NCBI GenBank assembly: GCA_963736455.1
Contig: CAVTON010000001.1
Span: forward strand, 2,888,555 to 2,952,554
Source: DAHUXD01 sp963736455
GTDB taxonomy: Bacteria > Acidobacteriota > Thermoanaerobaculia > UBA5066 > Gp7-AA6
Direction: 5' to 3'
DNA length: 64,000 nt
In this document: positions 43,644-52,674 of the stretch, piece after piece
How the letters are laid out: every line of letters starts with the position of its first letter
Position numbering within the stretch: position 1 is the first letter of the stretch
The notes under the pieces: model-generated
What the model saw: the letters and a program-made list of their open reading frames with translations, nothing else
Database searches by the model: none
Told to the model about the DNA's origin: nothing
Made by a program: the position numbers and the translations under genes

Positions 43644-46291
43644 CGCTGGCGCCCGGAACGCGTCTGGGCTCGTACGAGATCCTCTCGCCGCTCGGCGCGG
43701 GCGGGATGGGCGAGGTCTACCGCGCGCGCGACCGGAAGCTCGACCGGGAGGTCGCGGTCAAGGTGCTGCCCGAGTCCGTTGCTGCGGACGCCGACACGCT
43801 CGCGCGGTTCGAGCGCGAGGCGAAGGCGGTCGCCGCGCTCTCGCATCCCAACATTCTCGCGATCCACGATTTCGGCACGCACGACGGCACGACCTACGCC
43901 GTCACGGAGCTGCTCGAGGGCGAGACGCTGCGCGGCAAGCTCGACTCGGGCTCCATTTCTCAGAAGCAGGCCGTGGACTACGCGCTCCAGGTCGCGAAGG
44001 GCCTCTCCGCGGCCCACGAGAAGGGGATCGTCCACCGGGACCTGAAGCCCGAGAACCTGTTCGTGTCGAAGGACGGGCACGTCAAGATCCTCGACTTCGG
44101 CCTGGCGAAGAAGGTCGAGGCGGCCGCCGCGCAGGAGCAGACGAGCGCGCCGACGGGCTCGGGCCACACGGAGGCCGGGACGGTGATGGGGACGATGGGC
44201 TACATGTCGCCCGAGCAGGTCCGCGGGCTGCCCGTCGATCACCGCTCGGACATCTTTTCCTTCGGAACGATCCTTTACGAGATGCTGTCGGGCAAGAAGG
44301 CGTTCAAGAAGGATACGGCGAGCGACACGATCGCGGCGATCCTGAAGGACGACCCGCCCGAGCTGACGCAGTCGGGGAGAAACATTTCGCCGGCCCTGGA
44401 CCACCTCGTGAAGCATTGCCTGGAGAAGGACCGGGACAACCGCTTCCAGACGGCGAAGGACGTCGCGTTCGCCCTCTCGGAACAGTCGTCTTCGAATGCC
44501 GCGAGCGGCGGAGGCGGCCCCCAGCTCGCCGCGCCACCGGTACGAGGGAGCAGGGTTCTCATCGCGGTTGCGGCAGTCGTCGTTCTCGCCGTTACGGGCG
44601 TCTTTCTCCTGCGGCGTTCGCATCGGGGCGGGAGCGAGGCCGGCGGCGTCAAACGCGTAGCGGTGCTTCCGTTCGAGAACCTGGGCGCTCCCGAGGACGA
44701 CTACTTCGCCGACGGGATCGCGGACGAGATCCGGGGCAAGCTCACGTCGCTGCCTGGCGTCGAGGTCATCGCGCGTGGCAGCTCGACCCCCTACAAGAAG
44801 ACGACCAAGACGCCGAAGCAAATTGCCGAGGAGTTGAACGCAACGTATCTGCTCACCGCGACGGTGCGCTGGGAGAAAAGCGGAGGCGCCAGCCGCGTCC
44901 ATGTGAGCCCCGAACTGGTGGACGTCTCGCGTCCGGATGCGCCGACGTCCAAGTGGCAGCAGCCATTCGACGCGGCGATCACGGACGTGTTTCAGGTGCA
45001 GTCCGAGATCGCGACGAAGGTGGCGCAAGCACTCGGCGGCGCGCTCGGGGCGGGCGAGGAGAGGCGGCTCTCCGAAAAACCCACGCAGAACGTCGCGGCC
45101 TATGACGCCTTCCTGAAGGGCGACGCGATCCGGAATAGCGGGGCTGGCGATCCGCCCAGCCTGCGCAAGGCGCTCGATTTCTACGAGCAGGCGGTGGCGC
45201 TGGACCCCGCCTTCGCGCAGGCGTGGGCCGGGGTCTCGTACGCCAATTCCGCGCTGTACGGCAATAGCGCTCCCACCCCTTCGCTCGCGGAGCGTGCCCG
45301 GCAGGCGGGAGAGAAGGCCGTCGCTCTCGCGCCGAACCGCCCGGACGGGTACCTGGCGCTCGGCTATCTCGAACGGTTGGTTTCCGCGGACTACAACCGC
45401 GCCCTGGAGGAGTACGAGAAGGCGCTGCGCCTGGCTCCCGGCGACGCCTCTGCTCTCCGGGGAATGGCACTTGCCCAGCAAGGCGTAGGGCGCTGGGACT
45501 CGGCGGTGGAGCATTTCAAGCAGGCCGAGCGGCTAGATCCACGGTCGGTCATCACTTTGCGCTACCTCGCCGAGGCGCTCCTCTGGCTGCGGCGTCCTGC
45601 CGAGGCGCGGGAGGCCTTCGACCGTGGTCTCGCTCTCTCGCCCGCCAACGTCACTTTGATCGAGGACAAGGCCATGACGTTCCTCTCCGGGGGAGATCTT
45701 TCCAGCTCCCGGGCCGCGCTCAGGGCAGCGCCAAAGGAAGTCGAACCCACCGCACTCGTGGCCTATCTGGCGAACTATCAGGATCTCGTCTGGGTCCTCG
45801 ACGAGGAGCAGCGAGAGCTTCTGCTGCGGCTGACGCCGAGCGCGTTCGACGACGACCGGGGCACGTGGGCCCTCTGTCTCGTTCAGGCCTATGCGTTGAA
45901 AGGCGATGCCGCAAGCGTGCGCACCTACGCCGAGGAGGCGAGGAAGGCCGTCGAGGAGCAGCTTCGCGCAGCTCCCAATGATGCGGCGCGTCACGTCTCA
46001 CTCGGCCTCGCGCTGGCCTACCTCGGCCGGAAGGAGGAGGCGATCCGGGAGGGCCAGCGCGGCGTCGCGCTCAGTCCGGTGTCGAAGAACAGCTTCAATG
46101 GCCCGTACATCCAGCACCAGCTCGCGCGGATCTACATCCTCGTCGGCGAGCCGGAGAAAGCGCTCGACCAGCTCGAACCACTATTGAAGATCCCTTACTA
46201 CCTCTCGCCCGGCTGGCTGAAGATCGACCCCAACTTCGATTCGCTGCGCGGGAACCCGCGGTTCCAGAGACTCGTGGCGGGTTCGAAGTGA
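43640..46291 (+). CDS. Ser/Thr protein kinase with TolB-like domain and TPRs, paralogue 2
   Basis: An 883-residue protein with the same layout as its neighbours: kinase domain with intact Lys, HRDLKPEN and DFG; membrane helix (VLIAVAAVVVLAVTGVFLL); TolB-like domain from VAVLPFENLGAPEDDYFADG; and a TPR tail. It differs from paralogues 1 and 3 in the N-lobe (LPESVAADADT instead of LPAQLTAN) and in the TPR part, while its TolB-like domain is closest to paralogue 3. GTG start and stop both sit in 4-base overlaps, so the three should be made in a fixed ratio. Confidence 0.92.
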   Translation: MTLAPGTRLGSYEILSPLGAGGMGEVYRARDRKLDREVAVKVLPESVAADADTLARFEREAKAVAALSHPNILAIHDFGTHDGTTYAVTELLEGETLRGKLDSGSISQKQAVDYALQVAKGLSAAHEKGIVHRDLKPENLFVSKDGHVKILDFGLAKKVEAAAAQEQTSAPTGSGHTEAGTVMGTMGYMSPEQVRGLPVDHRSDIFSFGTILYEMLSGKKAFKKDTASDTIAAILKDDPPELTQSGRNISPALDHLVKHCLEKDRDNRFQTAKDVAFALSEQSSSNAASGGGGPQLAAPPVRGSRVLIAVAAVVVLAVTGVFLLRRSHRGGSEAGGVKRVAVLPFENLGAPEDDYFADGIADEIRGKLTSLPGVEVIARGSSTPYKKTTKTPKQIAEELNATYLLTATVRWEKSGGASRVHVSPELVDVSRPDAPTSKWQQPFDAAITDVFQVQSEIATKVAQALGGALGAGEERRLSEKPTQNVAAYDAFLKGDAIRNSGAGDPPSLRKALDFYEQAVALDPAFAQAWAGVSYANSALYGNSAPTPSLAERARQAGEKAVALAPNRPDGYLALGYLERLVSADYNRALEEYEKALRLAPGDASALRGMALAQQGVGRWDSAVEHFKQAERLDPRSVITLRYLAEALLWLRRPAEAREAFDRGLALSPANVTLIEDKAMTFLSGGDLSSSRAALRAAPKEVEPTALVAYLANYQDLVWVLDEEQRELLLRLTPSAFDDDRGTWALCLVQAYALKGDAASVRTYAEEARKAVEEQLRAAPNDAARHVSLGLALAYLGRKEEAIREGQRGVALSPVSKNSFNGPYIQHQLARIYILVGEPEKALDQLEPLLKIPYYLSPGWLKIDPNFDSLRGNPRFQRLVAGSK

Positions 46292-48954
46292 CTCTGGCAG
46301 CCGGCACGCGTCTCGGTTCGTACGAGATCCTCTCGCCGCTGGGTGCGGGAGGTATGGGCGAGGTCTACCGGGCCCGCGACACGAAGCTCGACCGGGATGT
46401 CGCGGTCAAGGTCCTCCCCGCGCAGCTGACCGCGAACGCGGACGCGCTCGCGCGCTTCGAGCGCGAAGCCAAAGCCGTCGCCGCGCTCTCCCATCCGAAC
46501 ATCCTCGCGATCTTCGACTTCGGCACGCACGACGGCATCTCGTACGCCGTGACGGAACTGCTCGAGGGGGAGACGCTGCGCGGCAGGCTCGACGGCGCGG
46601 CCGTGACGCAGAAGCAGGCGGTGGACTGGGCGCTCCAGATCGCCAAGGGTCTCTCCGCCGCGCACGGAAAGGGCGTCGTCCACCGGGACCTCAAGCCCGA
46701 CAACGTCTTCGTGACCAACGACGGGCACGTCAAGATCCTGGACTTCGGCCTGGCCAAGCGCGTCGACGCGCCCGCGGCCGAGCAGACGAGCGCGCCCACC
46801 GGCACCGGCGGCGAGACGGAGCCCGGCACGGTGATGGGCACGATGGGCTACATGTCGCCCGAGCAGGTCCGCGGGTTGGCGGTCGACGCGCGCTCCGACA
46901 TCTTCTCTTTCGGCGCGATCCTCTACGAGCTCCTCTCCGGAAGGAAGGCATTCAAGCGCGACACGACGAGCGACACGATGGCGGCGATCATGCGCGACGA
47001 GCCGCCCGAGCTGACGCAGTCGGGCCGCAACGTCTCTCCCGCGCTCGACCACATCGTGAAGCACTGCCTGGAGAAGGAACGCGAGAGCCGGTTCCAGTCC
47101 GCCAAGGACGTGGTGTTCGCGCTGTCCGAGGCGTCGAGCCCGACGGCCGGGTTCCCGAGCGGGTCGTACTTCGCTCCGTCCTCACCGCGCCGCGGCCTCG
47201 GGAAGGGGGTCATCGCGATCGCCGCCTTCACCGCGGTCTTCGCCGTCGCGGCGCTGCTCTTCTGGCGGCGGCCAAAGCCCGGAACCGCCGCCGCCTCGGC
47301 GGGAGGTCCCACGCGTATTGCGGTCCTCCCGTTCGAGAACCTGGGCGCTCCCGAGGACGACTACTTCGCCGACGGCATGGCGGACGAGATCCGCGGCAAG
47401 CTGACCTCTCTGCCGGGGGTGCAGGTCATCGCGCGCGGCAGCTCGACGCCGTACAAGAAGACCACCAAGACGCCGAAGCAGATCGCCGAGGAGCTGAACG
47501 CGTCTTATCTCCTCACGGCCACCGTGCGCTGGGAGAAGGGAGGAGGCACGAGCCGGGTCCACGTCAGCCCGGAGCTCGTCGACGTCACGCGCCCGGACGC
47601 GCCGACCTCCAAGTGGCAGCAGCCGTTCGACGCCGCAATCACGGACGTCTTCCAGGTGCAGTCGGACATCGCGACCCAGGTGGCGCAGGCGCTGGGCGGC
47701 GAGCTCGGGGCGGGCGAGGAGAAGCGGCTGTCGGAACGCCCCACCCAGAACCTCGCCGCCTACGACGCGTTTCTCAAGGGGGAAGCGACGTCGAAGGGGA
47801 TGGCCCTGAACGATCCCCCCACCGTTCGGAAGGCTCTCGCTTTCTACGAGCAGTCGGTGGCTCTGGACCCGGGCTTCGCGCAGGGGTGGGCGCGGGTGTC
47901 CGCGGCGAGCTCGCTTCTCTATGCGAACGGCCTTCCGGATCCCCGTCTCGCCGAGCGCGCGCGAGAGGCCGCGGAGAAGGCGCTGGCGATCGCGCCCGGC
48001 CGGCCGGAGGGATACCACGCGCTCGGGAATTTCGAGCGGTTCATCGCTCACGACATGCCGGGGGCGCGCGAGCAGTACGCCAAAGGGTTGCGCGTGGCGC
48101 CGAACTCCGCGGACCTTCTCGGGGCGTCGTCGGCAGCCGAGCTGACGATTGGACTCGGCGAAGCGGCTCTCGAGCACGCGAGACAGGCGGAACGTATCGA
48201 TCCGCGATCGGTCGCCGCCGTGCGGAGGTTGGGTTCCACGCTGCTCGTGCTCCGTCGCTATCCCGAGGCGATCGCCGCGCTCGATCGAGCGCTGGCCCTG
48301 TCGCCTTCGAACCTCAATACGATCGAGTATCGCGCGATGGCGTCTCTCGGTCAGGGAGACCTCGCGGGGGCCCGGGAAGTCCTCCAAACCGCCTCGAAGA
48401 AGGTCGAGCCGACGGCGCTCGTCGCCTACTTCGCCCAGTACAACGATCTCGTATGGGTCCTGGAGGAGGAGCAGCGGGAGCTGCTCCTCCGGCTGACGCC
48501 GGACGCGTTCGACGGCGACCGCGCGGCGCTGGAGATCTGCCTGGCCCAAGCCTACGCTCTCAAGGGAGATGCCGCCAACACGCGTGCCCACGCGGAGGAG
48601 GCGCGGAAGGGTTTCGAGGAGCAGCTCCGCCAGGCGCCGGAAGACAACCAGCGGCACGTCCTCAGCGGACTCGCGCTCGCCTACCTCGGCCGGAAGGAGG
48701 CAGCGATCCGCGAAGGCCTCCGTGGTGTCGAGCTGCTGCCGATCGCGAAGGACGCTCACTCGGATGCCTACAATCAGCACGTCCTCGTGCGGATCTACAT
48801 CCTCGTCGGCGAACCGGAGAAGGCGATCGACCAGCTCGAGCCGCTGCTGAAGGTCCCGTACTACCTCTCGCCCGGCTGGCTGAAGATCGACCCCAACTTC
48901 GACCCGCTGCGCGGGAACCCGCGGTTCGAGAGGCTCGCCGCCGGGAAGGGGTGA
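46288..48954 (+). CDS. Ser/Thr protein kinase with TolB-like domain and TPRs, paralogue 3
   Basis: An 888-residue protein, last of the tandem set. The kinase domain is nearly that of paralogue 1 (LPAQLTAN, HRDLKPDN, intact DFG). Membrane helix GVIAIAAFTAVFAVAALLFW, then a TolB-like domain closest to paralogue 2. The mosaic of similarity suggests exchange between copies. The TPR region has drifted most, except for the last 46 codons. GTG start overlaps the previous stop. No terminator is evident after it. Confidence 0.92.
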   Translation: MTLAAGTRLGSYEILSPLGAGGMGEVYRARDTKLDRDVAVKVLPAQLTANADALARFEREAKAVAALSHPNILAIFDFGTHDGISYAVTELLEGETLRGRLDGAAVTQKQAVDWALQIAKGLSAAHGKGVVHRDLKPDNVFVTNDGHVKILDFGLAKRVDAPAAEQTSAPTGTGGETEPGTVMGTMGYMSPEQVRGLAVDARSDIFSFGAILYELLSGRKAFKRDTTSDTMAAIMRDEPPELTQSGRNVSPALDHIVKHCLEKERESRFQSAKDVVFALSEASSPTAGFPSGSYFAPSSPRRGLGKGVIAIAAFTAVFAVAALLFWRRPKPGTAAASAGGPTRIAVLPFENLGAPEDDYFADGMADEIRGKLTSLPGVQVIARGSSTPYKKTTKTPKQIAEELNASYLLTATVRWEKGGGTSRVHVSPELVDVTRPDAPTSKWQQPFDAAITDVFQVQSDIATQVAQALGGELGAGEEKRLSERPTQNLAAYDAFLKGEATSKGMALNDPPTVRKALAFYEQSVALDPGFAQGWARVSAASSLLYANGLPDPRLAERAREAAEKALAIAPGRPEGYHALGNFERFIAHDMPGAREQYAKGLRVAPNSADLLGASSAAELTIGLGEAALEHARQAERIDPRSVAAVRRLGSTLLVLRRYPEAIAALDRALALSPSNLNTIEYRAMASLGQGDLAGAREVLQTASKKVEPTALVAYFAQYNDLVWVLEEEQRELLLRLTPDAFDGDRAALEICLAQAYALKGDAANTRAHAEEARKGFEEQLRQAPEDNQRHVLSGLALAYLGRKEAAIREGLRGVELLPIAKDAHSDAYNQHVLVRIYILVGEPEKAIDQLEPLLKVPYYLSPGWLKIDPNFDPLRGNPRFERLAAGKG

Positions 48955-49175
48955 CTCGTGCTCGGGCGAGCGCCAGGCGGGTGATCGGTCCCACCCCTCG
49001 CGACCGGCGCGCGAAGGTGCGGCGTGGCCCGGATCCGTCCTCCGTCGAGGACGATGGTGCGTTTGCATTCCAGGGCGGATCGAGCTAGAAAAAAGGGGGC
49101 AAGCGGCCCCGCCGCGCGATCCTCGCGTCATCCAGCCGGTATGCGCGGCGGCACTCTTCAGTCAGGAGCCCGAGC

Positions 49176-50345
49176 ATGCGGCAGCACTCCTCTCGGCAGC
49201 GGGGCCAGGGTCCCGAACCCGCGCGTCTCGACGGTCCCGCCTCGTCTCGGCTTGCCGTCCCGGCCTCCCGCCACTACCGGCTTCTCTTCGAGAACGCGCC
49301 CGACGGGTATCTCGCCACGAACCTCGCCGGGACGATCGGCCGGGTCAACCGCGCCGCCGCGACGCTTCTGCATCTCTCGCCGGCAGCGTTGGTCGGCCGG
49401 TCCCTCGCCTCCTTCGTCTGCGGCGAGCAGCGGGACGGGTTTCGCGCTCAGGTTCGCCGCGCCAAACCGCCCCCGGGAGAGACCCGGGAATGGACCGTGC
49501 GTCTTCTGCCGAACGATGCGGATCCCTTCGAGGCGGCGCTGACCGTTTCGTGCCCGGCGCAGGAGCCGATGGATCGGAGGGAGCTTCTCTGGTCGCTGCG
49601 CGACGTCACGCGGCGGCGGCGCGTGGAGGAGAAGCTCAAGCAGAGCGAGCGGCGTTTCCGGCTGCTCTACGCCGAGACCCTCCGAAACCGCGACGCGCTT
49701 CGCATCCTCTCCGCCCGCTATCTTCACGCACGCGAAGAGGAGGCCAAGCGCATCGCGCACGAGCTCCACGACGAGGCGGGCCAGATCACCGCGGCGATTC
49801 ACCTGGCCCTGGCGGAGGTCGAGGCCGAGATGCTGCCGAGCGGCCGCGAGCAGCTGCGCCACATCGGGTCCCTGATCGAGGGCATCGAGGATCGGCTGCG
49901 GCAACTCGCCCACGAGCTGCGGCCTACGATCCTCGACGACCTGGGCCTGACGCCGGCGCTGGCCTTCCTGGCGCGCGGGTTCGCGGCGCGCACCCGGGTC
50001 GCCGCGTCGGTGAAGGGGTCCACGGGAGGCCGGCTCGATCCCCTGGTGGAGACGGCGGTCTACCGAATCGTGCAGGAAGCGCTGGCGAACGTCGGCAAGC
50101 ACGCCCGCTCGACGCGCGCCGAGATCCTCCTCTCGCGGGAAGCCGGCAGCCTCGTCTGCTCGATTCGCGACGACGGGATCGGCTTCGACGACCGATCGGT
50201 GAGCCGCCGCATCGGCCGGGCGGCGGGACTGGGCCTTCTGGGAATCCGGGAGCGCGTCGGCGCCCTGAACGGTCAGATGCAGATCCTCTCGACTCCGGGG
50301 GAGGGAACCGAGCTGCGCGTGTCGGTTCCCTTGAGGCCACGGTAG
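49176..50345 (+). CDS. PAS-domain sensor histidine kinase, NarX/UhpB type
   Basis: A 389-residue soluble kinase. PAS domain about 30-145 (HYRLLFENAPDGYLATNLAG), short coiled link, HisKA_3 dimerisation helix with AHELHDEAGQ (phospho-His likely H198), and an ATPase domain (IVQEALANVGKHA, RDDGIGFD, GLGLLGIRERV). No membrane helix or signal peptide, so the signal is cytosolic. The next gene is its LuxR-type regulator. The junction between the two is unusual because no normal start codon is present for the regulator. Confidence 0.92.
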   Translation: MRQHSSRQRGQGPEPARLDGPASSRLAVPASRHYRLLFENAPDGYLATNLAGTIGRVNRAAATLLHLSPAALVGRSLASFVCGEQRDGFRAQVRRAKPPPGETREWTVRLLPNDADPFEAALTVSCPAQEPMDRRELLWSLRDVTRRRRVEEKLKQSERRFRLLYAETLRNRDALRILSARYLHAREEEAKRIAHELHDEAGQITAAIHLALAEVEAEMLPSGREQLRHIGSLIEGIEDRLRQLAHELRPTILDDLGLTPALAFLARGFAARTRVAASVKGSTGGRLDPLVETAVYRIVQEALANVGKHARSTRAEILLSREAGSLVCSIRDDGIGFDDRSVSRRIGRAAGLGLLGIRERVGALNGQMQILSTPGEGTELRVSVPLRPR

Positions 50346-50974
50346 GCCGCCGCATCCTTCTCGCCGACGACCACGTCGTGGTGCGCCAGGGTCTGAGGGC
50401 GCTGCTCGAGCGGGAGAAGTTCGAGGTCGTGGGCGAGGCCGCCGACGGGCGCGAGGCGACGCGCCTCGCCGGCGAGCTCTCGCCCGACGTCGCGATTCTC
50501 GATCTCGCCATGCCGCTCTTCAACGGGATCGAGGCCGCGCGCTCGATCCGAAAGAGCCGCCCCGCGATCCAGCTGGTCGCGCTGACGGTTCACGCGGAGG
50601 ATCCCTACGTCCTGTCGGCGCTCGAGGCGGGATTTCGCGGATACCTTCTCAAGTCCCAGGCCGCGGCCCAGCTCATCCGCGCGATCGACGAGGTCCGCCG
50701 CGGCGGCACGTATCTCGGTCCCGGAGTCTCCCAGGTCGTCGTCGACGCGTATCTCGGCAAGGGCGACTACTCGCCCGATCCGCTGACGCAGCGCGAGCGC
50801 GAGATCCTGCAGCTCGTCGCCGAGGGAAAGACGACCAAGGAGATCGCGCGGCTGCTCGGCATCTCGCCCAAGACCGCCGAGTCGCACCGCACGCGCATGA
50901 TGGCAAAGCTCGACATCCACGACACCGCCGGCCTCGTGCGCTACGCGATCCGCCGCGGCCTCGTCCAGGCGTAG
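50342..50974 (+). CDS. NarL/LuxR-type response regulator (start codon unclear)
   Basis: About 210 residues. Receiver domain RRILLADDHVVVRQGLRAL with phospho-acceptor D54 (AILDLAMP), then a LuxR helix-turn-helix (LTQREREILQLVAEGKTTKEIARLLGIS, KTAESHR). The receiver begins right at the kinase stop, but in this frame there is no ATG, GTG or TTG before the first strand. The nearest, GTG at 50378, would delete the conserved ADD acid pair. GTA at 50342 or ATC at 50354 are nonstandard options, and a -1 shift from the kinase would fuse the two. The listed start is therefore nominal. Confidence 0.85.
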   Translation, partial: VGRRILLADDHVVVRQGLRALLEREKFEVVGEAADGREATRLAGELSPDVAILDLAMPLFNGIEAARSIRKSRPAIQLVALTVHAEDPYVLSALEAGFRGYLLKSQAAAQLIRAIDEVRRGGTYLGPGVSQVVVDAYLGKGDYSPDPLTQREREILQLVAEGKTTKEIARLLGISPKTAESHRTRMMAKLDIHDTAGLVRYAIRRGLVQA

Positions 50975-51007
50975 CGGCATAGCGTCGGCGCAAGCCTCCT
51001 GCTCCTG

Positions 51008-51037
51008 ACCCCTCCACCCGCGAAAGGGGAGAGGGGA
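51008..51037. repeat. Degenerate GC palindrome of the CTCTCCCC/GGGGAGAG family
   Basis: CCCCTCCACCCGCGAAAGG followed by GGAGAGGGGA. It has the arm order of the family at 37946, truncated at the tail. Confidence 0.4.
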
Positions 51038-51191
51038 GCCGCCTCGAGCATTCAGGCGGCCTGAGGGATTTCCCCGGGGAAGATGCAGGGGTTCACCCGA
51101 GGTGCGGCGCACGCCGCTCGCCCGTATAACCGGATGCATGCAGACACGCGCGTCGTCGCAATCTCAGGAAACTCTTTCAAGGGGGTAATAG

Positions 51192-51755
51192 ATGGAAACT
51201 GCGAAAGTCGACATTCGGAAACTCCAGCTGCTCAACGATCGGATCAACCAGTGCATCGACGCGCTGAGCCAGGTGCGCCTGTCCGTCCACGGACTGACGA
51301 ACGCACAGGGCGGCGCGGGACTCGCCGGCGGCTTCGGTCAAACCGGCGGCTTCGGTCAAAGCCCGATCGGGCTCAGTCACACCGGCGCGTACGGCAGTCC
51401 GTTCGGCGCCAGCCCGTTCACGCAGCCCTTCGGCGTCAGCCCGCAGGGGCCGGGCATGAGCCCGTACGGACCGGGCATGAGCCCGTACGCACAGGTCCCG
51501 ATCAATCCCTGGCTTCCCCAGGCGACGCAGGGCCTCTCGCACTCGACGGGCGCCTGGGCCCCGGCCGCATTCGCGCAGGGCGTGAATCCGTTCGGGCAGG
51601 GGATGAACCCGTACGGCGGTCTCTCTCCGTTCGGGAACGAGGGGCTGGAAGGCTACGGGAGGACGGGTGCGGCGGATCCGCTGCTGACGGCGCGGATCGC
51701 GCAGACGTTCCCCTACGCGCAGTTCCCGGCCCCGCCGGTGATCTCGCTCTACTGA
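51192..51755 (+). CDS. Low-complexity Gly/Pro/Phe/Tyr-rich protein beside Hsp20
   Basis: A 187-residue protein. The first 35 residues are an ordered-looking helix (KVDIRKLQLLNDRINQCIDA), and the rest is repetitive and disordered-looking: tandem GGFGQT/GGFGQS, SPFGASPF, two exact GPGMSPY units, and NPFGQGMNPYGG. It ends in a short hydrophobic tail (FPAPPVISLY). AAGGGGG precedes the ATG. No family recognised. It sits directly upstream of an Hsp20 gene on the same strand. Aromatic-Gly-Pro repeats of this style often drive self-association, but that is only inferred here. Confidence 0.75.
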   Translation: METAKVDIRKLQLLNDRINQCIDALSQVRLSVHGLTNAQGGAGLAGGFGQTGGFGQSPIGLSHTGAYGSPFGASPFTQPFGVSPQGPGMSPYGPGMSPYAQVPINPWLPQATQGLSHSTGAWAPAAFAQGVNPFGQGMNPYGGLSPFGNEGLEGYGRTGAADPLLTARIAQTFPYAQFPAPPVISLY

Positions 51756-51985
51756 GCGAGCCGCGGGGACGCTGCGCCGGCGCACCGGCGCTCGATGGGG
51801 TGGGACCTTCGGGTCCCACCCCCAACTTTGGCGCAAGGGGTTCAGGAACCATGGAGACCTTTCGATCGGAGACGATCCCGTGGAATCGAGGCAGGCGCCC
51901 GAAAGGCGTGAGCGCGGCCCGCCGATCCGGCGCGGCTCCCAGACCGAAGACCCGGACGAACCCCGTGAGAACGAGGGAGACACCC

Positions 51986-52534
51986 ATGACGGAAAACGAT
52001 ACGACGACGATCGCCCGAGACATCGACCAGACGGTCGAGCGGATGGAGCAGCTCTATCGCGTGGTCACCGGGCACGACGCACCCGCGGCCGCGGCCGACT
52101 ATGCCCCGATCCCGGCGGAAAAGGATCCCGCCGAATACGTCGAGAGGCGCCTCAACCAGCTCCTGGAGCTCCTGGGCGCCGCGCCCGAGTCCGCGCGAAC
52201 GGCGGTCGCCTGGATCCCGCCGATATCGGTCCTGGAGAGCGACAAGGAGATCCTCATCCGGGTCGACCTGCCCGGCGTCTCGCGCGAGCAGATCCAGGTC
52301 ACGTCCCAGGACAACGTCCTGACCGTCTCCGGCACTCGCCGCGATTCGAGCGATCCGCAATTTCGCCCGCGTACCCGCGAGTGCCCCGCCGGCCCGTTCC
52401 GCCGGGTGATGTTCGTGCCGGCCGGCCTGCGCTCGACCGAGCCGTCGGCGGAAATGAAGTCTGGCGTCCTGGAGCTCCGCATCAAGAAGGAAGCCCCGGA
52501 ATCGACGGCGCCGAGAACGGTGAGAGTGAATTGA
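51986..52534 (+). CDS. Hsp20/alpha-crystallin small heat-shock protein
   Basis: A 182-residue protein. N-terminal helical arm (about 1-65), then an alpha-crystallin domain: WIPPISVLESDKEILIRVDL, PGVSREQIQVTSQDNVLTVSG, and a closing LELRIKK. It is an ATP-independent holdase that oligomerises and binds unfolding proteins. ATG at 51986 follows GAGGGAGA. The N-terminal arm is longer than in many bacterial Hsp20s. No CIRCE or sigma-32-type box was recognised upstream. The preceding low-complexity gene may be a partner. Confidence 0.9.
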   Translation: MTENDTTTIARDIDQTVERMEQLYRVVTGHDAPAAAADYAPIPAEKDPAEYVERRLNQLLELLGAAPESARTAVAWIPPISVLESDKEILIRVDLPGVSREQIQVTSQDNVLTVSGTRRDSSDPQFRPRTRECPAGPFRRVMFVPAGLRSTEPSAEMKSGVLELRIKKEAPESTAPRTVRVN

Positions 52535-52554
52535 GAGTGCGGCTGGTCGAGCAC

Positions 52555-52581
52555 GGGATCCCTCGCTGCGCTCGGGATGAC
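52555..52581 (-). repeat. Palindromic repeat GTCATCCCGAG...CGAGGGATCCC, element A
   Basis: On the minus strand it reads GTCATCCCGAGCGCAGCGAG then GGATCCC. Arms pair around a short centre. It lies on the 3' side of the GIY-YIG gene. Three related elements lie on the other side. Confidence 0.75.
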
Positions 52582-52605
52582 GGCGGGGTGAACGGCGCGG
52601 CGGGG

Positions 52606-52655
52606 TGAGCGAGGGCCGTACGGCAGGGGTCAGCGAGGGCCGTACGGCGGGGTGT
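52606..52655. repeat. Short tandem repeat, two units of about 24 bp
   Basis: AGCGAGGGCCGTACGGC occurs twice in direct succession (from 52608 and from 52632) with GGGGTC-type linkers. GGCCGTACGGC includes the palindrome CCGTACGG. It lies between the Hsp20 gene and the GIY-YIG gene. Confidence 0.65.
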
Positions 52656-52674
52656 CCTCGTCCGAGAGAGTGGC

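Noticed and set aside
50320..50345. Programmed -1 frameshift between histidine kinase and regulator
   Set aside because: GTT CCC TTG is not a good slippery heptamer and no strong downstream pseudoknot was evident. Kept only as one option for the missing start codon.
51062..51191. CIRCE or sigma-32 promoter before the low-complexity/Hsp20 genes
   Set aside because: No TTAGCACTC inverted repeat or CTTGAAA-type box was found. Only a weak TATAAC at about 51124 is present.
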